Positions 34,917 to 43,159 of a stretch of 64,000 nucleotides of DNA are shown piece after piece. The notes beneath the pieces were generated by a model that was not told the origin of the DNA, ran no database searches, and saw only the letters and a list, made by a program, of their open reading frames with translations. This DNA is from an uncultured Paludibaculum sp. Its GTDB lineage: Bacteria; Acidobacteriota; Terriglobia; Bryobacterales; Bryobacteraceae. The stretch covers positions 186,001 to 250,000 of the forward strand of contig NZ_OY762268.1 of the NCBI RefSeq assembly GCF_963665245.1, in the 5' to 3' direction. Position 1 is the stretch's first letter; each line of letters opens with the position of its first letter. The translations under genes were made by a program, and so were the position numbers.

Positions 34917-35563
34917 CGGGCACCGACCTGGGATTCAAGCACCGCTTTGTGCCCGGCGCCGCGGATGGTCCCCCGGTCACTCTCGTGCTGCTTCACGGTA
35001 CTGGGGGCAATGAGGACGATCTCATCGGCCTCGGCCGTGAGCTACTGCCCGGCGCCGCCCTCATCAGCCCTCGAGGCCAGGTTTCCGAGCACGGCTTGCC
35101 GCGTTTCTTCCGCCGTCTGGCTGAAGGCGTCTTCGATCAGGAAGACCTGGCCCTCCGTACCCGGCAACTCAGCCAGTTTGTGAAGTCGGCGATGGAGACA
35201 TATGGAGTCGCTCACCACAGGGCCGTGGCTGTCGGCTACTCCAACGGTGCCAACATCGCCTCCAGCATCCTGTTCACTGAGCCGGCGCTCTTTGCTGGCG
35301 CCATCCTGCTGCGCCCCATGGTGCCCTTCGTTCCGGCGGTTGTGCCCGATCTTCGCGGAGTTCGCGTATTGCTCGCGGCCGGACAACGCGACCCCATTGT
35401 GGAGCCGGCGAATACGGCTCACCTTGAGTCACTCTTCAGAACAGCGGGAGCCTCGCTTGCCCTGCACTATCATCCCGGTGGCCACGAGCTCGGCCAGGAC
35501 GATCTCGCCGCCGCCCGGCAGTGGATTGATGCCTGGCTCTCTGCGCGTTCGGCTGGAGCCTAG
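34913..35563 (+). CDS. Phospholipase/carboxylesterase-type alpha/beta hydrolase (MhqD-like)
   Basis: The 216-residue serine hydrolase has the motif 'LLHGTGGNEDDL' (oxyanion region) and a complete triad: Ser110 in 'VGYSNGAN', Asp160 in 'GQRDPIVEP' and His191 in 'PGGHELGQDD'. It resembles small carboxylesterases such as MhqD and YodD. It is coupled to the dioxygenase by a 4 bp overlap and ends the cluster. Its TAG overlaps the TAG of the convergent hydrolase on the other strand through a shared CTAG. Likely role is hydrolysis of an ester formed or used in the aromatic pathway. Confidence 0.88.
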   Translation: MTGTDLGFKHRFVPGAADGPPVTLVLLHGTGGNEDDLIGLGRELLPGAALISPRGQVSEHGLPRFFRRLAEGVFDQEDLALRTRQLSQFVKSAMETYGVAHHRAVAVGYSNGANIASSILFTEPALFAGAILLRPMVPFVPAVVPDLRGVRVLLAAGQRDPIVEPANTAHLESLFRTAGASLALHYHPGGHELGQDDLAAARQWIDAWLSARSAGA

Positions 35564-36420
35564 TCAACCCCGGCGAGAAAGGTTTTAACCGTCGCCAGGG
35601 CCATGGGTTTGTTCTCACGGCGGACATTGTGGCCCGCGCCGTCGATATGCACGATCTTGCCCTTTGACAACAGCGCCGCTGTCTCCTCGTTCTGCCTCCG
35701 TAGTTCACCCTGCGCGTCAGCCTTCAGAATCAGAGTTGGCGCGGTAATCTTGGGCAGAAGTTCCTTCATCGGGGGACGGCCCGCCATCCCAACCAGGGCC
35801 GTGGCCGGATGGTGGCGGCGCTTGGAGGGCGCCCATAGGACACACTCCGATTCACCCCACTTCGGGCTGTTCTTCATGCAGTCGGCCGTGAGTTCCTCCA
35901 GGGACATGTTGTTGCGCTGGATCATCCGCGCAATCCGCTCCTCGGGCGTGCCCTGCGCCCCGCCCGGGCCCGGCGCGCCGGGTTGCCGCGGCACCAGCCC
36001 CGGATCTTCCAGAATCACCGCGCGTGGCACATCCGGATACTTCGACGAAAACCACGCCACCGAACTGCTGCCCATCGAATGTCCCATCAGAATCGGCTTC
36101 ACAATCTTCAGCTCGCGAATGAACGCTGCCAGATCTTCCACCTGCGCATCCGGACCATCACCCACCTTGGGCGGATCCGTCAGCCCATGGCCCCGCGCAT
36201 CCACCAGATAGATGTCATAGCTGGCCGTGAGTTCCTTGGCGAAGTTCGTCCAGCACAATCCGTCGTCCGACGAGCCATGCGCAAAGATCATCACCGGCTT
36301 GCCGGCATTCGCCGCATGCCAGTAGTGGATGCGGATTCCGTTCCCGTACACATAGGAGTCGGTCCAGCCAGCCACCGGCGCAGTCTGGAGTAGCAGCGTG
36401 AGGGCGAGCGCAGAGAGCAT
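35560..36420 (-). CDS. Exported alpha/beta hydrolase
   Basis: The 286-residue protein starts at ATG 36420 behind GGAGAAA. The leader 'MLSALALTLLLQTAPVAG' suggests export. The alpha/beta hydrolase core has 'MIFAHGSSDDG', nucleophile Ser115 in 'MGHSMGSS', and a C-terminal 'DGAGHNVRREN' histidine. An upstream in-frame ATG at 36468 adds an unlikely polar extension. The substrate is unknown; similar proteins include epoxide hydrolase-like and carboxylesterase-like enzymes. The convergent arrangement with the cluster suggests no shared promoter. Confidence 0.85.
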   Translation of the reverse strand: MLSALALTLLLQTAPVAGWTDSYVYGNGIRIHYWHAANAGKPVMIFAHGSSDDGLCWTNFAKELTASYDIYLVDARGHGLTDPPKVGDGPDAQVEDLAAFIRELKIVKPILMGHSMGSSSVAWFSSKYPDVPRAVILEDPGLVPRQPGAPGPGGAQGTPEERIARMIQRNNMSLEELTADCMKNSPKWGESECVLWAPSKRRHHPATALVGMAGRPPMKELLPKITAPTLILKADAQGELRRQNEETAALLSKGKIVHIDGAGHNVRRENKPMALATVKTFLAGVD

Positions 36421-36543
36421 AGGTTTCTCCTTTTCCCGGGCTCTCAATTCCGGAGTCCCGGCTCTCATACAGCATAGCCCCTGCCCGAATCGGCTGCCTT
36501 GGTCGAGCGGGCTGTCCTGGCGATTGGCAGACGCGGTGAGCGG

Positions 36544-37020
36544 CTACTTGCTGGCAGAAAGAGGGGCGAGCAACTGCCGCAGCTCTTCGATCCGCTGCGT
36601 GATGGCCGGGTCGTGGCTCGATACTGCGATAGTCCGCAGGAGAAACAGGGTCGCGCCTGGCGTTCGGTCATTCGGTCTTAAAATTGCTGCCGGCCGTTCA
36701 AACGCCTTATGAAGCATATCGAGAATGATGGGCACTTGAGCCTCCCTCAGAGTGCCATCGCCCAGGATCTTCACAATGTCCGCCGCCGCCTGGTCCCCCA
36801 GCCTGTGCAATTGCGTGTTTCCTACCTCGAGCGGGCTCGGCTGCTGCATCAGATGGGCGATGGTCACCAGTCGAAATTCGTCAGCGGACCTCTTGCGATG
36901 TGGTTCGCTGGGTTGCTTTGCTCTCGTGCCCTCGTATATTTGAGGCGCCGCCGTCTGCCCAAAGACGCTGGATGCTGAGACTACGCAAAGTACCGCAATG
37001 AACTGTCTCATCGTTCTCAT
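36544..37020 (-). CDS. Small secreted protein of unknown function
   Basis: The 158-residue protein has a signal peptide ('MRQFIAVLCVVSASSVFGQ', possible start three codons in at 37011). The mature part is mostly helical and polar: 'DEFRLVTIAHLMQQP', 'ADIVKILGDGTLREAQVPIILDMLHKAF', 'LFLLRTIAVSS'. I recognise no domain. It is transcribed in the same direction as the TPR regulator 71 bp upstream and could share its transcript. Confidence 0.6.
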   Translation of the reverse strand: MRTMRQFIAVLCVVSASSVFGQTAAPQIYEGTRAKQPSEPHRKRSADEFRLVTIAHLMQQPSPLEVGNTQLHRLGDQAAADIVKILGDGTLREAQVPIILDMLHKAFERPAAILRPNDRTPGATLFLLRTIAVSSHDPAITQRIEELRQLLAPLSASK

Positions 37021-37091
37021 GCTTCACCTTGATGGGGAGAGATCACTTCTCTCCTCCAGCTTAGGCCAGTTCCCGCTGGAGCGCCGTTGCC

Positions 37092-38966
37092 CTACCGCGT
37101 CGACAGGCCCACTCGCGCCCTGATCCGCTGGAAACGGGCGTCGCCGCGCAGGCCATCAAATAGCGGTTCGGCATCCAGGAACAACAGGTCCGCCTCATGC
37201 CCATCGCAGCTCACGGCCAACTCAGCCAACGCCCTGTCCGTTTCCTTCAGCGCCACCAGAAGCATCGCCAGGTGTACGTGCAACACCGGTTCGCGCGTGA
37301 GTTGCTCCAGCACCCCGCGTGCCTCCTCCACTCGGCCGGCGCGCACCAGCGCGGTGCCATACCGCGACAGGATCTCCTTTGCTCCAGGTTGTTGACGCAA
37401 CGCAGCCTGAAACTCGGCGATCGCTTCTCCGTCGCGACCCAGCATGTCGAGAATCGAGGCCCGCAGGAAATGAGCGCTCCCCGATTCCGGCGCCACTTCC
37501 AGCAGCCTGCCCGACTCGCGTAGCGCCTCTTCGAAGCGGCGCGCCGCATAGAGAATCACGCCGTAGTCATTGGCCCGGCTCATCGTGATCGGGTCCAGGT
37601 CCCGCGCCTGTGTGATCTGCTCGACAGACTCGTCACGGCGGCCGCGGCTCATCAGGAACAGAGCGTAAGCCTGATGCGCGCGTGCGTTGCCCGGTGCCGC
37701 CTCCAACGCGGTCCGGAAGAAGCCCTCCGCCGCCGCGGCATCCCAGTCCGCGATCATGGCCAACCGGCCGCGCAAGACGGCCGCCTCGGGCAGACCGGGA
37801 TCGATCCGCGCCGCCAGGTCCGCCTCACGCCGGGCCGCTCGAAATCGCTGTGGATCGCTGCTGCCCTCCTGAAACGCCTCGGTCAGATAGGCTTCTCCCA
37901 GGGCGACATGCGCCCGGCTGTGTTGTGGATCCAGGCTGACCGCCTGTTCGAAGAGCTTCCTGGCCTGCAGCGCACCACCATCCGCCGGCTTTGAACGGAA
38001 GTACAGTCCACGCAGATAGAGTTCGTGCGCCTCGACCTGCGCTGGGGAACGATTTGGCTTGGATGCTGGACTTATCGGCCCACGCCCGCTCGGCACCGAC
38101 AGGGCCAGGCGGATCCCGTTCGCAATCGAGTCCGGGACGCCCTCCAGGTCCGGGGCCGGAACCGTAAGACGTTCTGACCAAACGTAGAACCCATTACGCG
38201 TATCCAGCAGACGGACCGTCACCGACCACTTTCCACCATCGGGTGGCCCTGTCCGCCGGATCGAGCCCAGAATCGCGAAGCCAACCCTCGCCTCCCGTGC
38301 CTTGGCCCGCAACGCGCCACTGGCCTCACCGGCGGATGTCAACGGCGTCGGCAGGGACGCCACGCGAAACGCCGGCGACCGGGCTAACAATGCGGTGAGC
38401 TCCTCCGTCAGGCCGAGAGCGAGATAGTCATTCTGGACATCTCCGCTTAGATTCTGAAAGGGCGCGACGCCAATCGCAGGCGGAGGAGTCGGAGTTCGCA
38501 GCAGGAGTATCAGTCCGCTTGCCGCGGCAATCAGTCCGGCCGCTACCGCGGATGCGGTCCAGATCTGGCGGCGTTGCAACCCGGTCGCAGGGGCGGGTTT
38601 TGAGTCGCTCCGAAACGTGAAGCGCGGTACGTACTGCCCACGAGGAATGGTGATCGTGATCTCATCCGCCAGTCCCTCGGTCTCGTAGTACTTCGCCAGC
38701 CGAAGCCTCAGGTTGCGCATCTGTACCCGCACCAGGGCGTCGGACTGCGGATCCCACGTGGGGTCACGATGAAACACGCCGACCCCGATCAGTGATTCCT
38801 TGATCTCATCCCTTCGCACTGAAAGCGACTCTTCAATGAGCCACGCGAACAGACCGCGAAGCCGTTCGGTATCAGCGAAGGCTGCCGATGTTAAGATCCG
38901 TTGTGCTTGCCTACGGATCTGACCCGGTGTCGGTGCGACGCTCCCACTCGACGATTCGGACCCCAT
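37092..38966 (-). CDS. Membrane-anchored TPR regulator with acidobacterial N-terminal domain
   Basis: The 624-residue protein has a cytoplasmic N-terminal domain (about 15-118: 'QAQRILTSAAFADTERLRGLFAWLIEESL', 'KESLIGVGVFHRDPTWDPQSDALVRVQMRNLRLRLAKYY', 'IPRGQYVPRF'), typical of acidobacterial CadC-like signalling proteins. One membrane helix follows (about 135-157). Then comes a FlgO/adenylate-cyclase-associated-like domain ('IGVAPFQNLSGDVQNDYLALGLTEELTALLAR', about 163-290). At least six TPR-like repeats form the C-terminus (about 330-610). The topology suggests a one-component sensor reading periplasmic cues with a helix-turn-helix-like N-terminus, but no DNA-binding motif was verified. Upstream lies a structured gene-free region. 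Confidence 0.8.
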   Translation of the reverse strand: MGSESSSGSVAPTPGQIRRQAQRILTSAAFADTERLRGLFAWLIEESLSVRRDEIKESLIGVGVFHRDPTWDPQSDALVRVQMRNLRLRLAKYYETEGLADEITITIPRGQYVPRFTFRSDSKPAPATGLQRRQIWTASAVAAGLIAAASGLILLLRTPTPPPAIGVAPFQNLSGDVQNDYLALGLTEELTALLARSPAFRVASLPTPLTSAGEASGALRAKAREARVGFAILGSIRRTGPPDGGKWSVTVRLLDTRNGFYVWSERLTVPAPDLEGVPDSIANGIRLALSVPSGRGPISPASKPNRSPAQVEAHELYLRGLYFRSKPADGGALQARKLFEQAVSLDPQHSRAHVALGEAYLTEAFQEGSSDPQRFRAARREADLAARIDPGLPEAAVLRGRLAMIADWDAAAAEGFFRTALEAAPGNARAHQAYALFLMSRGRRDESVEQITQARDLDPITMSRANDYGVILYAARRFEEALRESGRLLEVAPESGSAHFLRASILDMLGRDGEAIAEFQAALRQQPGAKEILSRYGTALVRAGRVEEARGVLEQLTREPVLHVHLAMLLVALKETDRALAELAVSCDGHEADLLFLDAEPLFDGLRGDARFQRIRARVGLSTR

Positions 38967-39380
38967 GACGCCGCCCTCTTAACATCCGTCCGAGGCAGCC
39001 CGGACGTTAAACGCAAACGTCTGCTTCAACGCAAGCCGCTGATTCGATGTCGATTCGTGCAGTTTACGGTAAAAACGACCGAAAACTCTGGAAATCTCAC
39101 TTGGCAAGCGCTAGTATACACCACGTCCGGCGCCAATGAAGCTGTTTCAGGGCTCGATCCAGCCTCCGCACGGAGGAGTAAGCGGTGGCGGGTTCCTTGC
39201 TCGAATCGGGTCCTCATTCCGTCGGGACCTACGCCCCAGGGTGCCGTGAGGGACTTGACGGCGCCCCAAAATGAGGAACCGGGGCATCGTGCACGTCGAG
39301 CGTGGCGGGCTGCTGAGGCCACCGTGTGCCCGGGAGGGGATACTCCGGTTCCTTATTTCACCCGAGGCGCCCGGTCTGAT
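38967..39380. other. 414 bp gene-free, highly structured region
   Basis: No open frame here has credible protein character. The stretch 39260-39371 can fold into one long broken hairpin: GGCGCC (39260-39265) with GGCGCC (39366-39371), an internal loop, AGGAACCGG (39274-39282) with CCGGTTCCT (39345-39353), GGGCA (39282-39286) with TGCCC (39327-39331), and a tip GTGGC/GCCAC (39302-39306, 39318-39322). A second hairpin CCTCCG-CA-CGGAGG lies near 39163-39176. A TATACA hexamer (39114-39119) could be a plus-strand -10. It may be a small RNA or a leader; see findings. Confidence 0.4.
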
Positions 39381-40346
39381 CTACTCTTCCGCCTGATCCG
39401 CCAGAATGTGGAAGGCGCGCTTTCGCCCGGTATCGACGATGCGCCCGTGAAACTTCAGCGCCCCGTTTACCAGCAAGTTCACAGGCCTGTTCACCGGAAA
39501 ATCAAACTCGACGACATCATCCGGTTGCAGGTCCAGCATCTGTTCCACGGTGAGTGAGGGTCCCTGCAGCCTCGCATCGAACTTTAGCTGCGCGGGCTTG
39601 ATGAGATGGAGAATTCGAGCCTGCTCCTCCTCCGTCGACTCCGACTTGCGCACCGACCACTGCTGATCGAACTTCTGTCGAAGCATCTTGATGATTATAG
39701 ACGGTATGCCCAGGTTCATCATCCCCGCCACTTCACCAATCCGGATCTCCATCCCCACCGTCACCACCGCCTCGTTGGGTGCAAGGATTTGAAGAAGTTG
39801 CGGCTCCGTCTCGTGGGCCTCAATGGCAAAGTTGATATTCGAAATCGGCGACCATGCTTCTTTCAGATCATGCAGAATAATCCGGAAGAGCCCATCCAGA
39901 ATCGACTGCTCGATTTCCGTAATCTCACGAGTCACTTTGTAAGGTGTCTTGCCGGAACCGCCCAACAGCATTTCCAGGATGGGAAACACCATCGTCGGAT
40001 TCAGCTCCAGTACGGCATTTCCGTCGAACGGCCGCATGCTGAGGCTCACAATGCAGGTGGGCGCCGGCAGACACTGCGAGAACTCGAGGAACGAGAGCTG
40101 CTCCACCGAGATCAGATTCACCATCACATAAGCGCGCAGATACGCCGAGAGACTGGACGCCAGCGATCGCGCGAAGTTGTCATGCAGCAGATGGATGGCC
40201 CGTAACTGATCCTTCGCGATGCGATCCGGACGCCGGAAGTCGTAAGGCTGCGCCTTCCGAGCAGGATCCTCTTCTGCCGCGGCACCTTGCAGGTTGCGGA
40301 ATACGCTATCGATCTCGTCCTGGCTTAAGACGCGGTCCGAGGCCAT
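39381..40346 (-). CDS. fliM: Flagellar motor switch protein FliM
   Basis: The 321-residue full-length FliM forms the C-ring of the flagellar motor with FliG and FliN. The N-terminal 'LSQDEIDSVFRN' is the CheY-binding segment. The middle domain shows 'PYDFRRPDRIAKDQLRAIHLLHDNFARSLASSLSAYLR' and 'LGGSGKTPYKVTREITEIEQ'. The SpoA/FliN-like domain is at about 240-315 ('LQPDDVVEFDFPVNRPVNLLVNGALKFHGRI'). GGAAGG precedes the ATG. No other flagellar gene is in the window, so it is separated from any flagellar operon. Confidence 0.95.
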   Translation of the reverse strand: MASDRVLSQDEIDSVFRNLQGAAAEEDPARKAQPYDFRRPDRIAKDQLRAIHLLHDNFARSLASSLSAYLRAYVMVNLISVEQLSFLEFSQCLPAPTCIVSLSMRPFDGNAVLELNPTMVFPILEMLLGGSGKTPYKVTREITEIEQSILDGLFRIILHDLKEAWSPISNINFAIEAHETEPQLLQILAPNEAVVTVGMEIRIGEVAGMMNLGIPSIIIKMLRQKFDQQWSVRKSESTEEEQARILHLIKPAQLKFDARLQGPSLTVEQMLDLQPDDVVEFDFPVNRPVNLLVNGALKFHGRIVDTGRKRAFHILADQAEE

Positions 40347-40455
40347 ACCCTTCCACTATCGGCTCTGACAACGCCTTTCATTCCAGAGGATCTTTCCGTA
40401 ACACCTCGGCTCGAGCGCCTACACCTGGGCTATCACTCCCGTACTATCCCACGTG

Positions 40456-43095
40456 CTACTTCAGGTCTCGCACCACCCGGAAACCAACGTAAGCCGGCCG
40501 TGCCTGCGTCACCGACTTCGCATCCGCCGGCCGGTCCGCACTTCCGCCCAGGGCCGCTGTCGTCCCGTCCTTCTTCGTCACCCACTCCGCCACGTTTCCG
40601 CCGAGATCAAACAGAGGATCCTCGCCCGTGCCTGCATGGCTTCCCACCGGCTTCAGCAACTGCCCTGGAGCCATGCCGTCGATCAGACTGCCCAGTCGCG
40701 CCTCGTCGTCCGCATTCACCGCGTACCCAGCCCATTGGTCCAGGGTATTTTCGTTCTTCGATCGAACCAACAACGAACCCAGTTCTTCCTCCGTCCCCAG
40801 CCGGTATGTCTGACCGGTCTGTTTCGACAACCACGCGCAATAAGCCTTGGCCTGCTCCGCCGTCAGGCCGCCAGCCGGGTACGCGTCGGTGCCGGGCGCC
40901 ACCGCATAGCCGGCATCAAACGCGTGATACTGGCTCCTCGTCACCTCAAACCGCCCGATCGCGATCGCGCCACGCTCGACGGTCTCCGGATTCCGAGGTA
41001 GATTTCTGGTCTTCAACAGCGCCGCCAGCGCGGACTCCGGCTTCAACGCCTCGTTCGTATCCGTGGCCGTACCGAAAAGGTACTTGTCGAACCACGCCAA
41101 CTCCTCGTCCACCTTGCGGCGCTGGTGAACGTACTTCCGCGGGCCGTGTTGCTCACCCGGAAACAGAATGAACTTCACGTCCGTCTGTCCGTAGTGTTGC
41201 AGCGCCCGGTAGTGCTGCCACCCCTGCTCAGTCGGTACCTGCTTGTCCTCGGTTCCAAAGAAGATGATCGTCGGAGTTTTGACCTTGTTCATGCGGTACA
41301 GCGGCGACTTGCGAATGTACAGCTCCGGGTCATCCATCGGGGTCTTGCCCAGGTAATATTGCTCGAACGCGTCGCCAAACACCGCGTTGCCCCAGTCGCT
41401 CGACCAGTTCACGTCCCCGGCTCCAGCGCCCGCGACCTTATAGCGTGTGGTGCGCGTCGTCAGCTCAATCGTAATGATCGAGCCGTTCGACCAGCCCATG
41501 ACGCCCAGCTTTTCCGGATCAATGAATCCTCGGGCGATCAGGGAATCAACGCCTCTCTCGACGTCCACCCATTCCAGGTCGTTGTACTTGCCGCCTGAGA
41601 TCGACTCGCCCCACTTCAGCCCATAGTTCGACGAGCCGTGGTAGTTCGGCTTAAAGAGGAATGCGCCACGCTGCGCGTAAAGCTGGTGCGGGTAGCCCAT
41701 CGACTCGTTGAACGCATACGCATCGTGCCCATGGGGACCGCCGTGGATCATCACCACCAGCGGGTACTTCTTGCCGGCTGTGTAGTTGTGGGGGTAGTAG
41801 AGGATTCCCTCCACCTGCTCGTCCTGCGCACCCTTCCAGGTCACCAGTTCCGTCTTGGCGATCGGTTTTTTCTTCCAGTTGGAGTTCGTCTCCAGAAACG
41901 TCTTGGGATCCACGAACTTCGCGCCATCCAGCTTTGCGAGAAGCAGCTTTGCCGGCTCGCCGGGCGTGGATGTCGTATAGATGACTTCCTGACCGTCCTC
42001 GCTCACCTCCAGCGCCTGCACATTGTCCACATCGATCCACGACCGGTTCCAGGAATCTCCGTTCCGTGTGTAACGCGCCACCTTGTTCCGCGCGCCGTTG
42101 GCCAACAGGGCCACGAACCCATCCCCGGTCAGACCCACCCCACCACTCAACCCGTTCTCCCAGTCGAGGTCGACCTTCGTCAGTTTCGAGGCGCTGGGAT
42201 CGTAGTAGTACAGCAGGCTCACCGACGCGTTGTAGAGATACGGATGCGTGGTATACGGCGCCGAAAAGTAGAACCCCTTGCTGTCCTTGGTCCAGTTGAA
42301 TCTGCGAGGCAGCAACTTCCCGTCCGCGAACAACTGAGTGCTTTTGCCCGACTTCAGATCGTGCAGGAAGGTCACTGGCTTCACCTTCTGGTCGTAGATC
42401 TCCGCCAGACTCCGGTTGTGAACGGTGACGGCCCAAGCGCCATCCGGCGAAGCGTAGACCGAGGTGATGCGATCCGCATTCCTGGTAATCCGGGTGGATT
42501 TCGACCCCTTCACCTCGAACTTGAACAAGCGGACCGGGGGTGCGTGCTTCTCGTCATCCACCACCTGCGAAGTATCCTTCTGCTCCTTCACCTTCTGGTC
42601 GTACAGCGAAGAATCTTCCGGAGCAGCGATGAGCAGCGTGTCGTTGTCCAGCCACTCGAAGGCGCGTACGCCCTTTTCAAATTTCGTGACGGACCATGGC
42701 TCTCCTCCGGCTAGGTTTATAAACCAGACCTGCATCCCGCCGCCCGCCGCCTCCGCCGGTGCCTGAGCCGGACTCGGCCCTGCTGCCTTGCGCGATGTCA
42801 GAAAGGCGATCCGCTTCCCATCCGGCGAGAACTTCGCGCCGCTCTCGCTGTCGTTGCCGCGCGTCAGTTGGACCTCGTCGCTCTCCCCGAGCCGCTTCAG
42901 GTAGAGATGCGAAATCGCCTCTCCCTTTTCCTTGTCCATGCGCGACTTCACATAGACCGCTGCTTTTCCATCGCGCGAAATCTCCAATCCGGAGACTCGC
43001 TCCTGCAGCAGAATATCGTCCACTGTCCATTTCTCGGCGGCAGGCAGCAGGGAGGCCAGGATGAGACCAATCAATAAAGACCGCATGGTCTTCAT
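40456..43095 (-). CDS. S9-family prolyl oligopeptidase-like peptidase fused to an SUMF1 (formylglycine-generating enzyme-like) domain
   Basis: The 879-residue exported protein has a signal peptide (about 1-19, 'LLIGLILASLLPAAE'), a WD40/TolB-like beta-propeller (about 25-415; 'SGAKFSPDGKRIAFLTSRK') and an S9 catalytic domain (about 430-700). The nucleophile is Ser536 in 'GWSNGS' and a C-terminal 'PGEQHGPRKYV' histidine is present. After the peptidase ends ('WFDKYLFG') a second domain of about 140 residues has SUMF1 hallmarks: 'GRFEVTRSQYHAF', 'AYCAWLSKQTGQTYRLGTEEEL', 'LGGNVAEWV' and 'YVGFRVVRD'. There is no stop or spacer between them, so it is a true fusion. The gene follows the rhamnosidase by 64 bp on the same strand. 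Confidence 0.85.
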   Translation of the reverse strand: MKTMRSLLIGLILASLLPAAEKWTVDDILLQERVSGLEISRDGKAAVYVKSRMDKEKGEAISHLYLKRLGESDEVQLTRGNDSESGAKFSPDGKRIAFLTSRKAAGPSPAQAPAEAAGGGMQVWFINLAGGEPWSVTKFEKGVRAFEWLDNDTLLIAAPEDSSLYDQKVKEQKDTSQVVDDEKHAPPVRLFKFEVKGSKSTRITRNADRITSVYASPDGAWAVTVHNRSLAEIYDQKVKPVTFLHDLKSGKSTQLFADGKLLPRRFNWTKDSKGFYFSAPYTTHPYLYNASVSLLYYYDPSASKLTKVDLDWENGLSGGVGLTGDGFVALLANGARNKVARYTRNGDSWNRSWIDVDNVQALEVSEDGQEVIYTTSTPGEPAKLLLAKLDGAKFVDPKTFLETNSNWKKKPIAKTELVTWKGAQDEQVEGILYYPHNYTAGKKYPLVVMIHGGPHGHDAYAFNESMGYPHQLYAQRGAFLFKPNYHGSSNYGLKWGESISGGKYNDLEWVDVERGVDSLIARGFIDPEKLGVMGWSNGSIITIELTTRTTRYKVAGAGAGDVNWSSDWGNAVFGDAFEQYYLGKTPMDDPELYIRKSPLYRMNKVKTPTIIFFGTEDKQVPTEQGWQHYRALQHYGQTDVKFILFPGEQHGPRKYVHQRRKVDEELAWFDKYLFGTATDTNEALKPESALAALLKTRNLPRNPETVERGAIAIGRFEVTRSQYHAFDAGYAVAPGTDAYPAGGLTAEQAKAYCAWLSKQTGQTYRLGTEEELGSLLVRSKNENTLDQWAGYAVNADDEARLGSLIDGMAPGQLLKPVGSHAGTGEDPLFDLGGNVAEWVTKKDGTTAALGGSADRPADAKSVTQARPAYVGFRVVRDLK

Positions 43096-43106
43096 TGTAA
43101 ACAGAG

Positions 43107-43140
43107 CGGGGCGGGATCTCCGCCGGGAAATCCCGCCCCG
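43107..43140 (-). terminator. Strong hairpin between the rhamnosidase and peptidase genes
   Basis: A perfect 11 bp GC-rich stem (43107-43117 with 43130-43140, 12 nt loop) fills most of the 64 bp spacer. There is no T run, so intrinsic termination is doubtful. On the minus strand a GGAG lies at the end of the loop, 22 nt before the peptidase ATG, and no closer Shine-Dalgarno exists. The hairpin may therefore modulate readthrough or translation of the peptidase. Confidence 0.45.
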
Positions 43141-43159
43141 CCCCTTCAGTGTGGATGAG

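Noticed and set aside
39195..39225. tRNA-like T-arm look-alike (CTCGAATCGGG)
   Set aside because: No matching acceptor, D-arm or anticodon stem could be built on either strand.
38901..39557. 218-codon plus-strand frame spanning the structured gene-free region
   Set aside because: It runs over the starts and ends of two minus-strand genes and its residues look like translated non-coding DNA, so I treat the region as non-coding.
40356..40363. GCCGATAG on the minus strand upstream of fliM, a 7/8 match to the sigma-28 -10 element
   Set aside because: It lies only 10 bp from the ATG and no TAAA -35 element sits at the required 15 bp spacing, so it is probably chance.
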